Origin: Acanthaster planci
Lineage: Eukaryota > Echinodermata > Asteroidea > Valvatida > Acanthasteridae
Assembly (NCBI RefSeq): GCF_001949145.1
Contig: NW_019091675.1
Span: 55,837 to 119,836, forward strand
Reading direction: 5' to 3'
DNA: 64,000 bases
Of this stretch, positions 1 to 13,600 are shown piece by piece. Below the pieces are notes generated by a model that had not been told where the DNA came from, searched no databases, and saw only the letters and a program-made list of their open reading frames with translations. Position 1 is the first letter of the stretch. The number at the start of each line of letters is the position of its first letter. Made by a program: the position numbers and the translations under genes.

Positions 1-116
1 CGAAGTCTGATTGCAGCCATTTTTCAAGTGGCAACTCTCAACTTTCTCGGGCACTTAGGACCATTTGACACCGTAGTTTTTAGCCCTTCTGCCCTAATGA
101 AAGCACCCGGTCCCTT

Positions 117-254
117 AGGCCTACCGCATGAGTGATTTTGCACAATCGTAGAAATGCATTATGGGAAGGAAAAAGAGCAAACATTGCCCATCCCATTTCC
201 TTCCCACAATGCCTTTCTACCATTATGCAAAATCACCCATGCAGTATAGGCCCT
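117..254. repeat. Long imperfect hairpin, MITE-like
   Basis: Two arms of about 47 bases face each other across a spacer of roughly 25 bases. The left arm begins GCATGAGTGATTTTGCA (from 128) and the right arm, read on the other strand, begins GCATGGGTGATTTTGCA (ending near 241). Both arms run into GGGAAGGAAA near the centre. The similarity continues outward into TAGGCCTA-type sequence on both sides, giving the wider limits. The shape suggests a foldback or miniature inverted-repeat transposon, but no target-site duplication was identified. Confidence 0.6.
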
Positions 255-429
255 AGTGTAACTATAGTACAGTATAAGGCTTATGGAGATCGCATTGCTT
301 CTAAATCCATGTTTAGTGGAGTAGGCCTAGGCCTCCTACCCTAAATTCGGGCATGCAAATATGCATGCATCCAACTTTCTCGCTGTGAAATTCCTGGGTG
401 AAATTATGCACCAGCGGTAATTAAGTGTG

Positions 430-620
430 AATGATCGATTGTCACTTCAGTGTTTTTCTTTTTCTGTTGATGATCGATTGTCACTTCGGCGTTTTTCTTT
501 TACTGTTGATGATCGATCGTCACTTTGGCATTTTTCTTTTACTGTTGATGATCGATCATCACTTTGGTATTTGTCTTTTACTGTTGGTGATTGAGCGTGA
601 CTTCAGCATTTTTCTTTTTG
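430..620. repeat. 39-bp minisatellite, about 5 copies
   Basis: The unit, roughly TGATGATCGATTGTCACTTC followed by a T-rich GTTTTTCTTTTACTGT half, is repeated about five times with point changes. The period is 39 bp, a multiple of three, so one plus-strand frame stays open and reads as a 13-residue repeat of the type MIDCHFGVFLLLL. I see no sign that it is a gene: there is no splice context and no similarity I recognise. Confidence 0.75.
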
Positions 621-1656
621 CAACTAGCCTGCTTTACGTAAGTGCAAATTAAAATCATTTCCAGTGAGAATTCGGGAAAGCGTCTCCAGAGCATAGAGTT
701 TTACTTACTACAAAATTTAGTCAGTTGAAATTGTCTAGAAAACTGATAAGTGCTCGCTTTTCACTCACCATCGGTGTTGGAGGTCCAACACAGGCACTGA
801 TGACAACTTTGGTCAACTTTCACCAAGTACTGAGGGCGTTATCAAAAATATGGAGCCTGTAATTGCGCTGCGCACCTTATATTTTGAGATTTCTGTTGCC
901 TACGATGGGTGCAGATTCGATGGCATTGTATTTTGCAACTTTCTTCTAAGTTCTGTTATATTATCCTGATGTATTACTCATAATAATGCTAGTATGACTT
1001 ATTGAAATAATAAAAATGCATGACTCTCTGTAACTTGAAATGAAATTGAAAAAAATGAAAAACTAGGACAACAAAAAAAGAGACTGATGGAAATTGGGCT
1101 GTGGCAAATAAACTTGTTTTTTCCTCAAACTGCATCACAACACCAAAGCAATTAATGCACAAATAATCCCTCATTCAAGAGACATCAACATGCAGATTTT
1201 CAGAAGTAGGGCAATACCAATACCCCTCCAAAATGACGTTTGCTATGTAAATGTGCGTGTGCAAATTTTGATGACGTAAGATTTACCACAGCCGATCCCA
1301 CTCGTTAGCGGACAGCATTGGTGCTGCTTCTTCGGTGACATCCGATGTTCTTTACAATATTATTCTACATATATGTTAGGATTTTATTAAACTTTCAACT
1401 TCTAAGAATGAAGCCAATAGAAATTTAGTTTATTTAGGAACAAATTTTGGTCAAAGTATTACATGTAAGTGCACAAATTATGGTGACTCATAGGTACATG
1501 TACATGTATACCATTGAGCTGCACAAGTTGGGATTTTTTGGTTTTGTTTTTTGTGTTTTGTTTTAGGATTAGCATGGCTGTAAAGCTGCATCCTTAGACT
1601 CAGGATTGACTGATCTGTGTAGCAAAGCAAGGAAACTTGTGGAGGCCTCAGGCAAG

Positions 1657-4600
1657 ATGGCTATGCGTGAGTTGGTGGATGGGGAATGCGGGACAGCTAA
1701 TCCATTGATGAGGCTGACGCAGCATTATTCCCAGGATAAATCACTTCGGCAGGAGGGGTTGAGGGGGGCAGCCAGCCGGCCCTTTGACCCAGCCGCAGCA
1801 GCACGGGGCTTCCTTGATACACCGGAAAATGATGTAAGCTGTTAAGTATTTGTAACCCAACATAACAAAATGAGTAGCAAGTCACTAGAACCACTTTGGA
1901 GAACCCCAAACTCACTACAGACTACATGGCCAATTCGTCAGGCTGCCAATTAAGTCATGCATGAAAACAAAGAGCTCCTTTGGGTCTTTCTAATGCAAAC
2001 TAAAACAAAATCACACCTTGAGACTCCTGATCCAGCTATATTTGGGCATGTGTTTTTAGTATTTGGATAATTCAATAATGAATTTCAAAGGTTTGATGTT
2101 AAATAGCTGCCATAACTGCATGTACATTGTATCTTGATGCATATGTAGACATGTGCATACCACACTGTGATCCTGGGATCGTTTAGTGAAAAAAAGGATC
2201 ATTAGAACCCAAAATACATAGAGTTCCACATACAGACATCACTATTTTTCCCTTGAAGCGGTTTATAAGCCATCAGAAAGTGACAACATGTCCCAAAAAA
2301 TCAAATTTAGCAGGGAAAATATTGAAAATTTACTGAGAAAACACTCGGACAAGTCTTGTAGGATTTGTGCACAGGGTGTAAAGTGATGTCCAGATACGGA
2401 ACTCTTTCCCAAAAAATAATTTTAAAGAATTGTCCGTCACTTCTTAATAATCATGAGTTGTCTTTAGATAGTTTTTGTATTCCAGCTTTGGATGAGGGGA
2501 AACTAGGCAAGGAGAGTAAAGTTTTGAATGTTTGAAAAGATTTGCTGCTTGTCCTAAGAAAGAAATCAACTAGTCAAGAAGAACAAGTTAAATCCTATGG
2601 CAGACCCCAATGTGACTGTAACAAGACTAGAAAAGGAAGGTAAGGATGTTGGTGTTTTACCGATCTGATCACTGTTTCGTTTGCTCCTACTGCAGCTTGT
2701 CAATGAGTTCATGGTGGACCAGCAACGGCACATGGGACCTCCCCAGACATTCCACATGGATGCCTTGCTACAAGAAATGCGAGCGATTGAAGAGTCTCAC
2801 ATACGACACCCACCCATACAAGGTGGGACCTCCATTTGTACTCTCATATCCTATATGTACAAATTGATTTCTGTTACAGCATAGTAAATATAGCGATGAC
2901 AAAATATAAGTGTAATAGTAATAATAATTAGTTTTTGTATACATCACCAAATCCTCCTAATTTGATGTTCTAGGCACTTCACTTAATATCATTAAAACAA
3001 AATTGTGACAAAGTTCTATATAAATTAACAGTTAGCAATTTAAAACAAACTAAACCAATAAGAAACTCTAAGAGACATGCACAAATTCAACCAGCCAAGA
3101 ATAAAAACATAAAATCTAAATTGAAGCCATTGCAATTCAAGTACATGTACAAGTTAGAAATGTAAATTCAAACAACAAACATGTAAACAAGAAAGACAGC
3201 AAGTTGATAGACACACAAAGATCACACATTAGGAACAAAACAGCCACACCAATGGGACTTGGACACACTCAGAGACATAAAACAATGAACAGATAAACAA
3301 ACAAACAAATAACGGCGGACAAAATCAATCCAAATCGTTATGCATGCATGTAATGGGGGAAAAAAGACATAATGTCACTCCCCTGTAAATGGTTAGACAC
3401 AGAAAACTTGTCACATGATTCTTTTTCCTCTCTTTGCCCCACAGCTCCTGGGGTTGCAGACCTAGCATCTCATTCTGAGTGGGCGGATGAGTTCCTGGTC
3501 TCTGAACAACGTCGAGCCGAGGAGATCGTGGATGACAGGGAGGCTGACTGGACCCGAGACTTTATAGCCAGCCAGGATGGTGCGGGTAGGAAAAGAAAAC
3601 TGGCCGGCCGATTTACTTGCCAAGCGGACTTCAGCTCAGACCACGTTATCAGGCATTTGTATACGCACATCTCATGTTTCATTTTGTTCTACAGTGCCAA
3701 AAATCATGCTGATGGTGTAGTGGTCTGTTGAAATCAGAACGGTGTGCAAGCTTAAGAGAAAAAAGATTTGTACATGAAATTTTGATGTCATGAATTACAT
3801 TTGTTCTTGGGATTCACTGAAATTCCATACCTTCAAAAAATGCTGCCCATCATTTATGAAGGCATGTGGCCTTGAAGCCAACTATGTAACAATTAATGAA
3901 AATTTTTCTGTCTTGAACTTGCAGTTGGCACAGATGTCATACCTTCGTCATCAGACACAAAGTGGGCACAGGAGTACTTGGAGCAATCTGAACATCAACT
4001 CTGGTTGGTGTGGGATGTCCCATTTAAAAGAGACAATCAAACAAATAAAAACACTCAACATATGTTTCAGGTGCATTCGTCCCAGGAAGAAGACTGCCGT
4101 TTTGAACCATACTTGATTAGATCATTGGTTTTGTTCTATTTCAGGACTGAGGAATTTACAAAACCAGAAGATGAAAAATGGTAAGAAATTATGAGCTTTC
4201 TGAAATGCATCCTGGCCTAACCCAACAAAATGTGTCCAAAGTCACTGGAGGTCCATATGAGTCATGGCCGTTATTGATTAATTGTGCTCAGTGGGAGTAA
4301 AAATGACTGAAGACTTTCAACATTTCCACCTACTAAATTGTTCATATTCATAACTTTGTCAACCTCACATTTGCTGGTACTCTTCCTTAATCTTCCAACG
4401 TTCTCTGATGTGTGGAAAAATTCAAACAATACTTTCAGTTTTGTCGCAGATCCAGCTCCTTCTTTGTAAAGTATTGGTGGATGGGATCCGACGTTAATCC
4501 TGACGATGTATTTAAAAGATCCCTGGGTGTGAGAGTTTGTGATAAAACGGTCCTTGAATTTTGGGGGTTTTTTGTCCTTGAAATATTGAAATTCACTGAT

Positions 4601-7600
4601 GTTATTCCAGAGTCCAGCAAAATTTCTTTAATTTATATAATGGGTTTTGCTCTTGAAAAATTTCTTTACTTACCAATGTAGAACTTTTGTAATAACCTCT
4701 AGTTGTAATTTTGTCTGTTGCTGTCATACAGGGCCACAGAGTACCAGCAAGAGGCAGACTCGGACATTGCTAGGACAGCCAGTCAGCTCATGGGAACACT
4801 GGACGATCCCAAGTTTGCCAACACAGAGGTTAGAAGTGTTAGCTCATCCTGATGGGCTGTTACAAATACAGAGGGTGGAAAGACTGGATTCATTCCCATC
4901 AGAGCCATTGTTCTAATGCATATGTGTATAAATCTCATAGCTGCTTACATTGTTCACAACTAGTGTTACAGCGAGAACGGCATTTGGGCATTTTGGAAAC
5001 TTTGTTTCGTTACACAAATGCATATAATTAAAAGCAGAAAACTGTAGCAAATTGGGCACCCTGATTTGCACTTCAAGGCAAGTGTAGACACCCTTTTTTC
5101 ATATTCTGGCTAAAACTATATCCATAGCCATTTTTCTTGCCAGCAATTCACACATCATGCTCAAAGCTTCCCTTTCATTACTAATCTGATCATGTTTTAT
5201 ACCAAACAGTTATCAACAGTTATCAACCAAACCTAAGACTGTAATGCTTTGCTTGGAACCTTCCTGAATCACACTCACTCCATGCAGTGGCCTGGGAAGC
5301 ATTCTTAACACTCATTAGACGTATTCCAGTATTCTCAATTCTTTCAAACCAAAGAACCTGGGGGCTTCTTGAAGCAGTCTTGCCAAAAATTTTATAGTGC
5401 CACGTCGCAGCGCAAGATGGGGAACTCTGTCAAAAAGATGTAATCAACCTGGGCACCATTCAAGCAAGCAATACACCTACGCAGTGGACGTTAATGCACA
5501 CACGTACCAGGTGTGCGTGCCTGGCACTGCACCTGGGCATTGATATGCACAGCGCAGGCATGTTGCTTGCTCAAAAGTCGCCCAGGCAGGTACGACGTTT
5601 TACGTATATTCACTGCAAAGTTCTCCATCTGGTACTGCTTATGTGGTGCTATACGATCTCTGGTCTTGAGTCCTGTACTGAGAAAGATTTGTTTCTGGGT
5701 AGCTGATCTCATCAACCATGGAGACAGACTCTCCGAAGCGTGACTGACTCAAATTTTGAGACTTTTTCATCAGAATACATTTATGTATGGATCAAATCAG
5801 GTTTTTGTAGTTGGAAACTTAGTGTTGACGTTATTCAGTGTTGTCCAAGTGCATAGAACAAATGAAAAGAAAAACTATCAATGTGTATTCTCTGGCCACC
5901 TGTATTTGCTTTCAAAGGGCTACGTTATTTTGGATAGACAACCACAGAAGTATATGTGCAAACTGTCAGTTCAATACCTGGAATGAGTTGATGTGTGGGG
6001 CCTTGTTTTATACACCAAACAGGCTTAAGTTTGAGAACTCTGGCCTGCCGCTGTATAGAGTAGGTATTGCTAGCCAAAATACTACAGTGTCACGGGAGAA
6101 AGGGGTCAGGGTTAAGCTGCCTTTGTGGCTGTTGCCTGACTAGTGACACAGTAAGCACTGGTCTCGTGTTGATTCTTTGCACAACTCTTTGCATCCCGCA
6201 GTTTGTCAAATTTGTCAAGAAGCTGGGGGATGGGGAGGTGAAGATTGAAGGGAATGAGGTCAAGACTAAAGAGGGCGCTCCATACGACCCACTGGCCGAA
6301 CAGTGGACGTCTGATTTCGTGAATGAGAAGGTATTAGCATTTTGATTGTGAAAGGCTGTCTTGATAACAAGTACCGTTCCAAGATGTGTGCTGTCAAGTG
6401 GGAAGAGGAAACATTGTTCACAGCTGTAGCCATGATTGTCGTCCTTATGCATGCTTATCAGTTTATATTCCTGTTTTGTCAGCTTGCATTGCTTCCATGC
6501 CTTTCTAGCTTCGTTGCTGTCATATGTGTGTTTTGTTTTGTGACATTTGATACTGATCTCTAATATTTTGAATCTAGACCACCAGATGGCACTCAAAAAA
6601 TTCCACTTCGCTTGTAATTCACATTACTCTGCAATGCGAATACATGTAGAAATGCTTTTCCAAATGGAGATTGCTTACCATTGGTCATTGCTCATTGCAA
6701 ATCGAAATCATTACATTCATTTTACACTGTGCATCAGTTTTTTCAGTTATTCCCGTTTTTCTTTCAAAAAGGAGCTTAAAATGGTCTGATCTGCCTGGTA
6801 TGCAATGCTACTGGCAAGAAGAATGTTATACATCTTTCTCCCTTTTTTGTCAAAACTCAATTGTTGTTTCGGTCGGCGAAAATCAATATTTACACAACCA
6901 GAAGTGTTGTGTCGGGATCCTTTTCTGAGTCAGATACATGCACTGAAGTGATCAAGTAGAAATCAATTCAGAGAAATGGAATCGTAGGAGACTGAATACA
7001 TGGGATTTTGATCATGGATATGGAAATGCAGATATGCAGAAGTTTTACTGATAATGTCCAAGTGCACTGTACATGTCTTGGTCAAAGGAATCAGACTGTG
7101 CCCGTACATGTATCTGTACCTAGCTGTGCATTCAGGCACAATTACTTATTCAAAGTTCCCATCACTGTCTTGATACTTACACCTGACACCAGACCACCTT
7201 GGAGACTCAGAAAATGGATAAACCACAACACATCTAGCCACGGCACTTGTTTGTATACATATACGGATTGCTACAGCCTAATATTAGCCGAAGAGATTCA
7301 AATCAGGTTCTATCAAACTTCCCTTTGCTTCCAGTCTCACTTGACCAATTTTTAGTCTCAGAATCTTGGATGTTTTGTAAATCTGTACAGCAACTCCTTT
7401 CGGACAACTGGGCCAAGGAATACACTGCAGAGAACACGGTGCCCTCAGATGCTGATTTCTGGGACCGACTCCAGAAGGAGTGGGAGGACATGGGACCCTC
7501 TGAGGACCACCCTTGGTTGTCAGAGTTCAGCGGGAGGCCCGTCAAAGAACCGGTACAGTACGGCAGCCAGGTTCCAAGACTCTGCTTCATTTGAATTGTA

Positions 7601-10600
7601 CCAGAACACTGTGGGATGGTAGCTACCTGTTGTCTGAGTTGTAGGGAAGAAGTATTAGATATGGGATGTTCTTCATCAACATGTGTTTTGGACATTAATA
7701 ATGGAATAAAATTGTGATGGGACAGTCTTAAACCAGTGTGTTTAAAACTGGCCCAGGACCTGGGAAAGATAATATGTGTAATCTCTAGCAAGTTTTAAAC
7801 ATACAAGTTAAAATCAGCCCTTAACACTTTTATTTCCATTCATAACTATCTTTTGGGGGGTGAAAACGGTTTTAAAATCACAAAAATTACTTTCTTCCCC
7901 TAGATTTTGTTCCTCAGTTTTTACTTCATGTCTTGTGAAACATCCCTATAGTATCATTGATGTTATGTGCCTCATAGGCACACCACTTAAAGCTCCTTCT
8001 ATGGAAATTCAGACGCGATGCATGCTGCTTGATGTAATGTAGAATACAGCTGGGGGGGTGAACTGTAATGTCTGACTTCTTTGGTAGACTCATTGGTTGT
8101 ACATCGCACATACTTGAGTGACAGTGATGATCCATGTATGACACTCATGTTAGACAGGCGTTCTGGGGTCTTGCCAAACCAAACCAAATAGAATTAAGAG
8201 CGACTCCGGCCTACCCAATTAAATTTTTGTTTCAGACAGCCCAACTTCACTGTATATATATACAGACCACACAAACCACATTCTAAAGACCAAACATTGA
8301 CAAACAAAGTAGACAATTCTGTATCATCATTGGGTCAAGGTTGGTGATAAGGGCATGTCTGTCATTCACAACCCATTTCAGATACTCAGACCAGGTTGGA
8401 ATCATTCATCTCAAACTCGTGTTTTGTTGGTGTGTTTATCTTTGTGTAGGAGTACAAGTTTGAGGATGAGAATCCCCTTTTGGATCATCCTAGTCCCTTT
8501 GAAGAGGGTCTCAATCGGCTGAAAGACGGAGACTTAGCTAATGCCATACTGCTCTTTGAAGCCGAAGTGAAGAAGAACCCAGATCATATGGAGGTAGGGG
8601 TGCTCATTCTCAGTGAATTGAACGGTGGAGCTCATGTGGTGTTTGAAGTAGAACTGGCTCTGTTGGACATTTCTTTCCAAAGTTTCTATGAATGATTTAG
8701 AATGCAGATTCCAATCTTTTTGACAAGCTCTTGAGCAGGACCAGGTGTACATTGCTCACAACATTACATCAGTCAACTCTAAGCATTACATATTATTGGA
8801 GTTGTAATGATTTGAGTCAATGACTTGACTCGAGTCCGACTTGAATCACAATTTTTGGCAACTCGACTTCAGACCCGATGGCTATTAAAATTGACTCAAC
8901 TCAATTCCCTCGTCAGAGGACCATGCTCATTAAGTGAAAGTTGATAAGACTCGAGTTCCACAAATAAAAGCAAACTTCTTTGCACAAAAAATATTTCCTC
9001 GGACTTAGCATGCTGGTTGTAATGTTCACGTCATGGGTTCTTGTCATCAAGAGTAAGATATGGTGTGAATACATGTAGAAACCCAAATGTAAATATAAAA
9101 ATGCCAAAATATGACTTTCTCTCTTGTTTTTATTCATTGTATTGTGTGACTTGATTCAAGCTAAATACTTGACTCGACTCAAGTCTATACGTTACAGTGA
9201 CTCAACTGGACTCAAGTGTATATGTTACAATGACTCAACTGGACTCAAGTCTATACGTTACAATGACTCAACTTGACTTGAGTCACAAAAATCAGGGACT
9301 CATTACAACTCTGCTTGTTACTTGTAACATTACATGTTGTTGAGTTTGAAAAGCTCAACTTAATTTTGAATTTGATTTTTCCCAGGCATGGCAATACTTA
9401 GGAACAACTCAAGCAGAGAATGAACAGGAAAATGCCGCAATTGCAGCTCTCAGAAAGTAAGATTCTATTCTGTTCATGTTTTCCATCAATCAACTTTGCC
9501 ATTCTTGGTCCAGACGTAGTTTTGCTTTCTTTGGATAACTAACAGCCTTTTAGCTGTGGCCCACATTTCTGCAGGTACCCCATGTTCATTGCCTTGGATA
9601 ATTTGGTTTCAAAAGGTAGCACAGTCTATCTAAAGTAAGGTTCATTGTATAAATTAAAGGTCCAGGTTCATTTCATGTCTCTGTCACATCTGACATATGG
9701 TTTTGTAAGTTTAGAACATATGTTTAATTTCCAAAAGTAATGCATATATTACCTGTCAAACACAGAGAAATAGGGACACAAACTTTGAGTTTACAGAATA
9801 ACCTTTAACTGTTTTATTCTTCCAGCAAACTTAACTCATCATCGTTTTTTATTTCACAGCAGCGTAGTGTTAGTCTGATATTATCTTTTTATTATTCCAT
9901 TAGTTTTATTTCAAACACTCGTAATCCGAAGGCCGAATTGCAGTTTGATGTACAAATCTGATTCATCAAAATAAACCACATGCACAATAACACATCATAT
10001 AAAACATTTAAATTAAAATAACATAAAAAATACATATATATAAAAACCAAAAGAGAAAATTAATAACATTCCAGAACAATTGATAGAGAAACATAAATAA
10101 ACAAATAATATGAAGTTTTTAACCAGCATCCAATGATTTAACTTTCATTTAGTAACTTCTCAAAGTAGGGGATGATATTTTTAGGGTATCTGTTAACTTT
10201 TGTTTTAGATTCGATGAAATGTTGTCTTTACCTTCAAGGAGGAACCAACAATTAAAACGATCAGAGGCATATGTTTTGGCAAATTGTAAACAGACATATT
10301 CCCGTCTGTTAGCCAAGGTTTTAATATTAAAACATGTCAATTTCTGATCATAAGTCTAGTAGTCACGGTCCATGATTATTTTTTAGGCCATTTTCTGGAA
10401 TGCTTTAATACAAAATGATTGGTTTGAAGTAAGATGAGGTTTCCACACGAGGGCAACATATTCTACATGTAATATAGGAGAAACGTAAGTTTTTAATGTC
10501 GTTACGAGATCATTTCTGGGACGGCTAATGATGTGGAGATGTCTTCTACTTTTGAAAGTCCTTTCTTGAACCTGGGTACTCCATTTAAGATCATTCTGGA

Positions 10601-13600
10601 TCCAAACTCTTAACAACTTTGTTTCCACTATAACATCAAGAGTGTTATCACCAATCAATAAAGGAGGTGGGTTGAGGGGGGGTTTCCTAAAGTGAAAGTG
10701 CATGACTTTATACTTCGATTGGTAAAGCAAATTGTCAGGATTGTTTTGCAATGAAGACTCGCCATTGACTGAACTGACCTCACCCATACTGAGATCATCA
10801 ATGCATGTCCATCTGTGTCCAGCAGAGTCAACACACAGGCATCATCAGTGGTGGCCCCAAAAAATAATAGGATCAAGCTGTTTCCCTTGTGGGACTCCAC
10901 ATGTAATTTGTTTCTTATTTGAAAGAGCAGAGCGAAAATGGACCCTCTGTTTGCACGAAAGAAAGCTAATGATCCATGGAACAATTGCAGATCTTACTCC
11001 GATAGAAATCAGTTAAGTTATAGCAACAGTATGGTCGACGCAGTGGAAAGCTTTGGAAAAGTCGGTCAATACTAAAGGTGCCAGTTGTTTTAGGTTGGTT
11101 ACTACTTCTGTAAAAGACATTCAGCAAATCAACTACACAATATGTAGTGGATGATTCACCAAGACTACCAGACTGGCTGTGAACGAGATTTTTAGCAGTA
11201 TCAAAAAGCAACCATCTTGGGATAAAAGTTTCGACAATTTTGGAAAATTGTGATGTACGTGATAGTCTCAGTTTGTCAGTGCTGGAAATTTTTTGGATAT
11301 TGACACAATGTTAGCATCTCCCCAGTCCTGTTGAACCATTCCTTCCTTAAGAGACAAGTTAACAATATCTGTATTTGGAGAACTCAATTCTTATGAAAAC
11401 TTCTTTTTGATCTTATTTGGAATGTGATCAGTTGATTTGGTCATACTAATTGTTCATAATTTGTGATATGTTTCCCATTCACAGTCTTGAAGTGGTCAAT
11501 TAGCTGGGAGGAATGCTGGCAAGTCACTCCTATTAATATGAGGCTTACTTTGAACTGTACAAGTACAAAATTAATGCTAATTTTTTCTTCAATAGCAAAG
11601 TCATCCCACACCATACACTTGGAACATGTACTGTGAGATCTGGTTGTACATGGAGGTGGTTAGCTACTAGCAGCTGGATGGCTCTGATGATTTAAAGAGC
11701 ACCTCTAAGGAAAGCGTGTTTTCTCTGATTTTATCTGTTCAAATAAATATGGAAGCATCCAAATCAAATGCAGTGTCATTTGTCTTCAGAGCTCAACTAT
11801 AACAAGGTAAAAAAAGGGTTTTGTTTCTGTTCATGCCAAGATGAGTATGCTGAATGTAGATTGTGTCATCCGGAGAAAACGAGGGGAACCCTCGCCCTGT
11901 GTTCCTAGTGGATAAACCCTTTGTGCATGCCAAGCAATGCATGTAGCCATTGTTTGCCGGTAGCCATTGTTTACACGCACAAGAGTTTATCTACTACAAA
12001 CACAGGGCAAGGGTTCCCCTCATTTTCTTTGTTTTCTACGAATGACGCAATCAACATTCAGAATTTGCATCTTGGCATGAACAAAAAAGCCCTTTTTTAG
12101 CTTGTTATAGTTGAGCTCTGAAGACAAACGACACTGCGTTCGATTTGGATGCTTCCATGTTTATTTGAACAGCAAATGTCAGAGAAAACATGTTTTCCTT
12201 ACAGGTGCTCTTTCAGATTCTGCAGTCTATCAGAGTGACAAAATTATTTTGCCTTACCTATCTTGTCTTTGAACAAGCTTCTTTTAAAAGACCATTTTTT
12301 TCCCCTTTACATAAGAAACTCGTTTAACGATCAATGACTTGATGGTTGGGCTAATCCATGGCTTATCCTTGCTATGTGATGTAATTTTCTTTGTAGGAAG
12401 AAGCTTATTTAAGGCTACATTTTAAGTCTGATAAAAAGCTGTAGATTGAAAGTTTGTATCTGGTACAGTCAGATATCTTTGCAGGGTCACTCTCTTTTCC
12501 TGCGTTCTTTTTAATTCTGCTTGCTAGAAGATGAATTTGCAATCCTCGTGGAATGCAAAAAGTATTATGCATCTAGAATTCCATTCTTCCAAGTGACAGT
12601 AGCCCACTACACACAGCCTCTGTGTATCATGAAACACAGTTCAGTATCATGTTATTTCAGCGTTGTGAATAGCAATGCCTCTGGGAATCATTACACCCCT
12701 CCAAACCTTTTTGCTAGGTTTTGAAGGACCTGGGGGCATTGGGGGTTGGAATGATGACTCACATTCAAACTTTGCATCTGGTTCCCTGCAGATGCATTGA
12801 GCTGAAGCCAGACAACCTGACAGCCTTGATGAGTCTTGCAGTCAGCTACACCAACGAGTGCATGCAGAACAGGGCCCTGGAAACACTGCTGGACTGGCTG
12901 GGGGCCAACCCAAAGTACAAGCATCTGATTGGGGACGAGGCCAAAGGGGCTGAGAGTAGGATAGATGCAAAGACATCATCGTTTCTGTCAAGGTGATTTA
13001 TGAACATCTGGTTACTAATTAACGTCCATGGCTTAAACCAGATGGCTGTATAGAGCAGTGAGTATGTCAGGCCAGAATCACACACTCGTCCAACTCTGAC
13101 TTCTCATCATTTAAGCAACTCAGTTTTTGAGTGTCACTACCCTTTGCATTGAGGTTACTGGGCCGAGGGACATGTACATTTAGTACCCCCTTTTCTTGGC
13201 ACTCACAGGCTGGGGGGGGGGGAGAACTAGACACGAATGACTGAATTATGACAGCCCATATTTCTGTTTGTTGTTTCTAGTCAAGTTTTGAGTATATAAT
13301 GCCTGATTTGGCATTGTACTTTGGCTATTACATTCATACGTGTGCATTATCCTGTTTATGACAATGCAGAGTTCATGCACTATACGGTCCTCATGAGGTA
13401 TTTTGCAAACAGCGCCCTCAGTAGTTCATGCTCAAGCCCTATTATTAGTAACAGGGTTTTACCGCCAATTCAATTGTCCACACCAGTGCCTTGCATGGCC
13501 ACGTCAAGGACCTGTTTATACAGACCGCTCGCATTTCCCCTAATGACGTGGATGCTGATGTGCAGTGTGGACTTGGCGTTCTTTTCAACCTGTCACAAGA

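Larger units (their letters stand above)
1..1566. other. Upstream flank of PEX5, no gene seen
   Basis: No coding region could be supported here. The stretch holds a long imperfect hairpin (about 117-254), a 39-bp minisatellite (430-620) and otherwise unremarkable AT-rich DNA. A polypyrimidine tract ending in TTTTAG at 1561-1566 looks like a 3' splice site, so the PEX5 5' UTR probably contains an intron whose upstream exon lies somewhere in this stretch or to its left. Confidence 0.5.

Noticed and set aside
1606-1656. In-frame N-terminal extension of PEX5 ([16 protein letters not shown])
   Set aside because: It begins with TTG, not ATG, and the family N-terminus MAMRELV starts at the good Kozak ATG at 1657.
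4069-4113. Possible extra PEX5 exon after TTTCAG (GTGCATTCGTCCCAGGAAGA)
   Set aside because: Neither phase joins the neighbouring exons without a stop, while the 4145-4180 exon fits both sides exactly.
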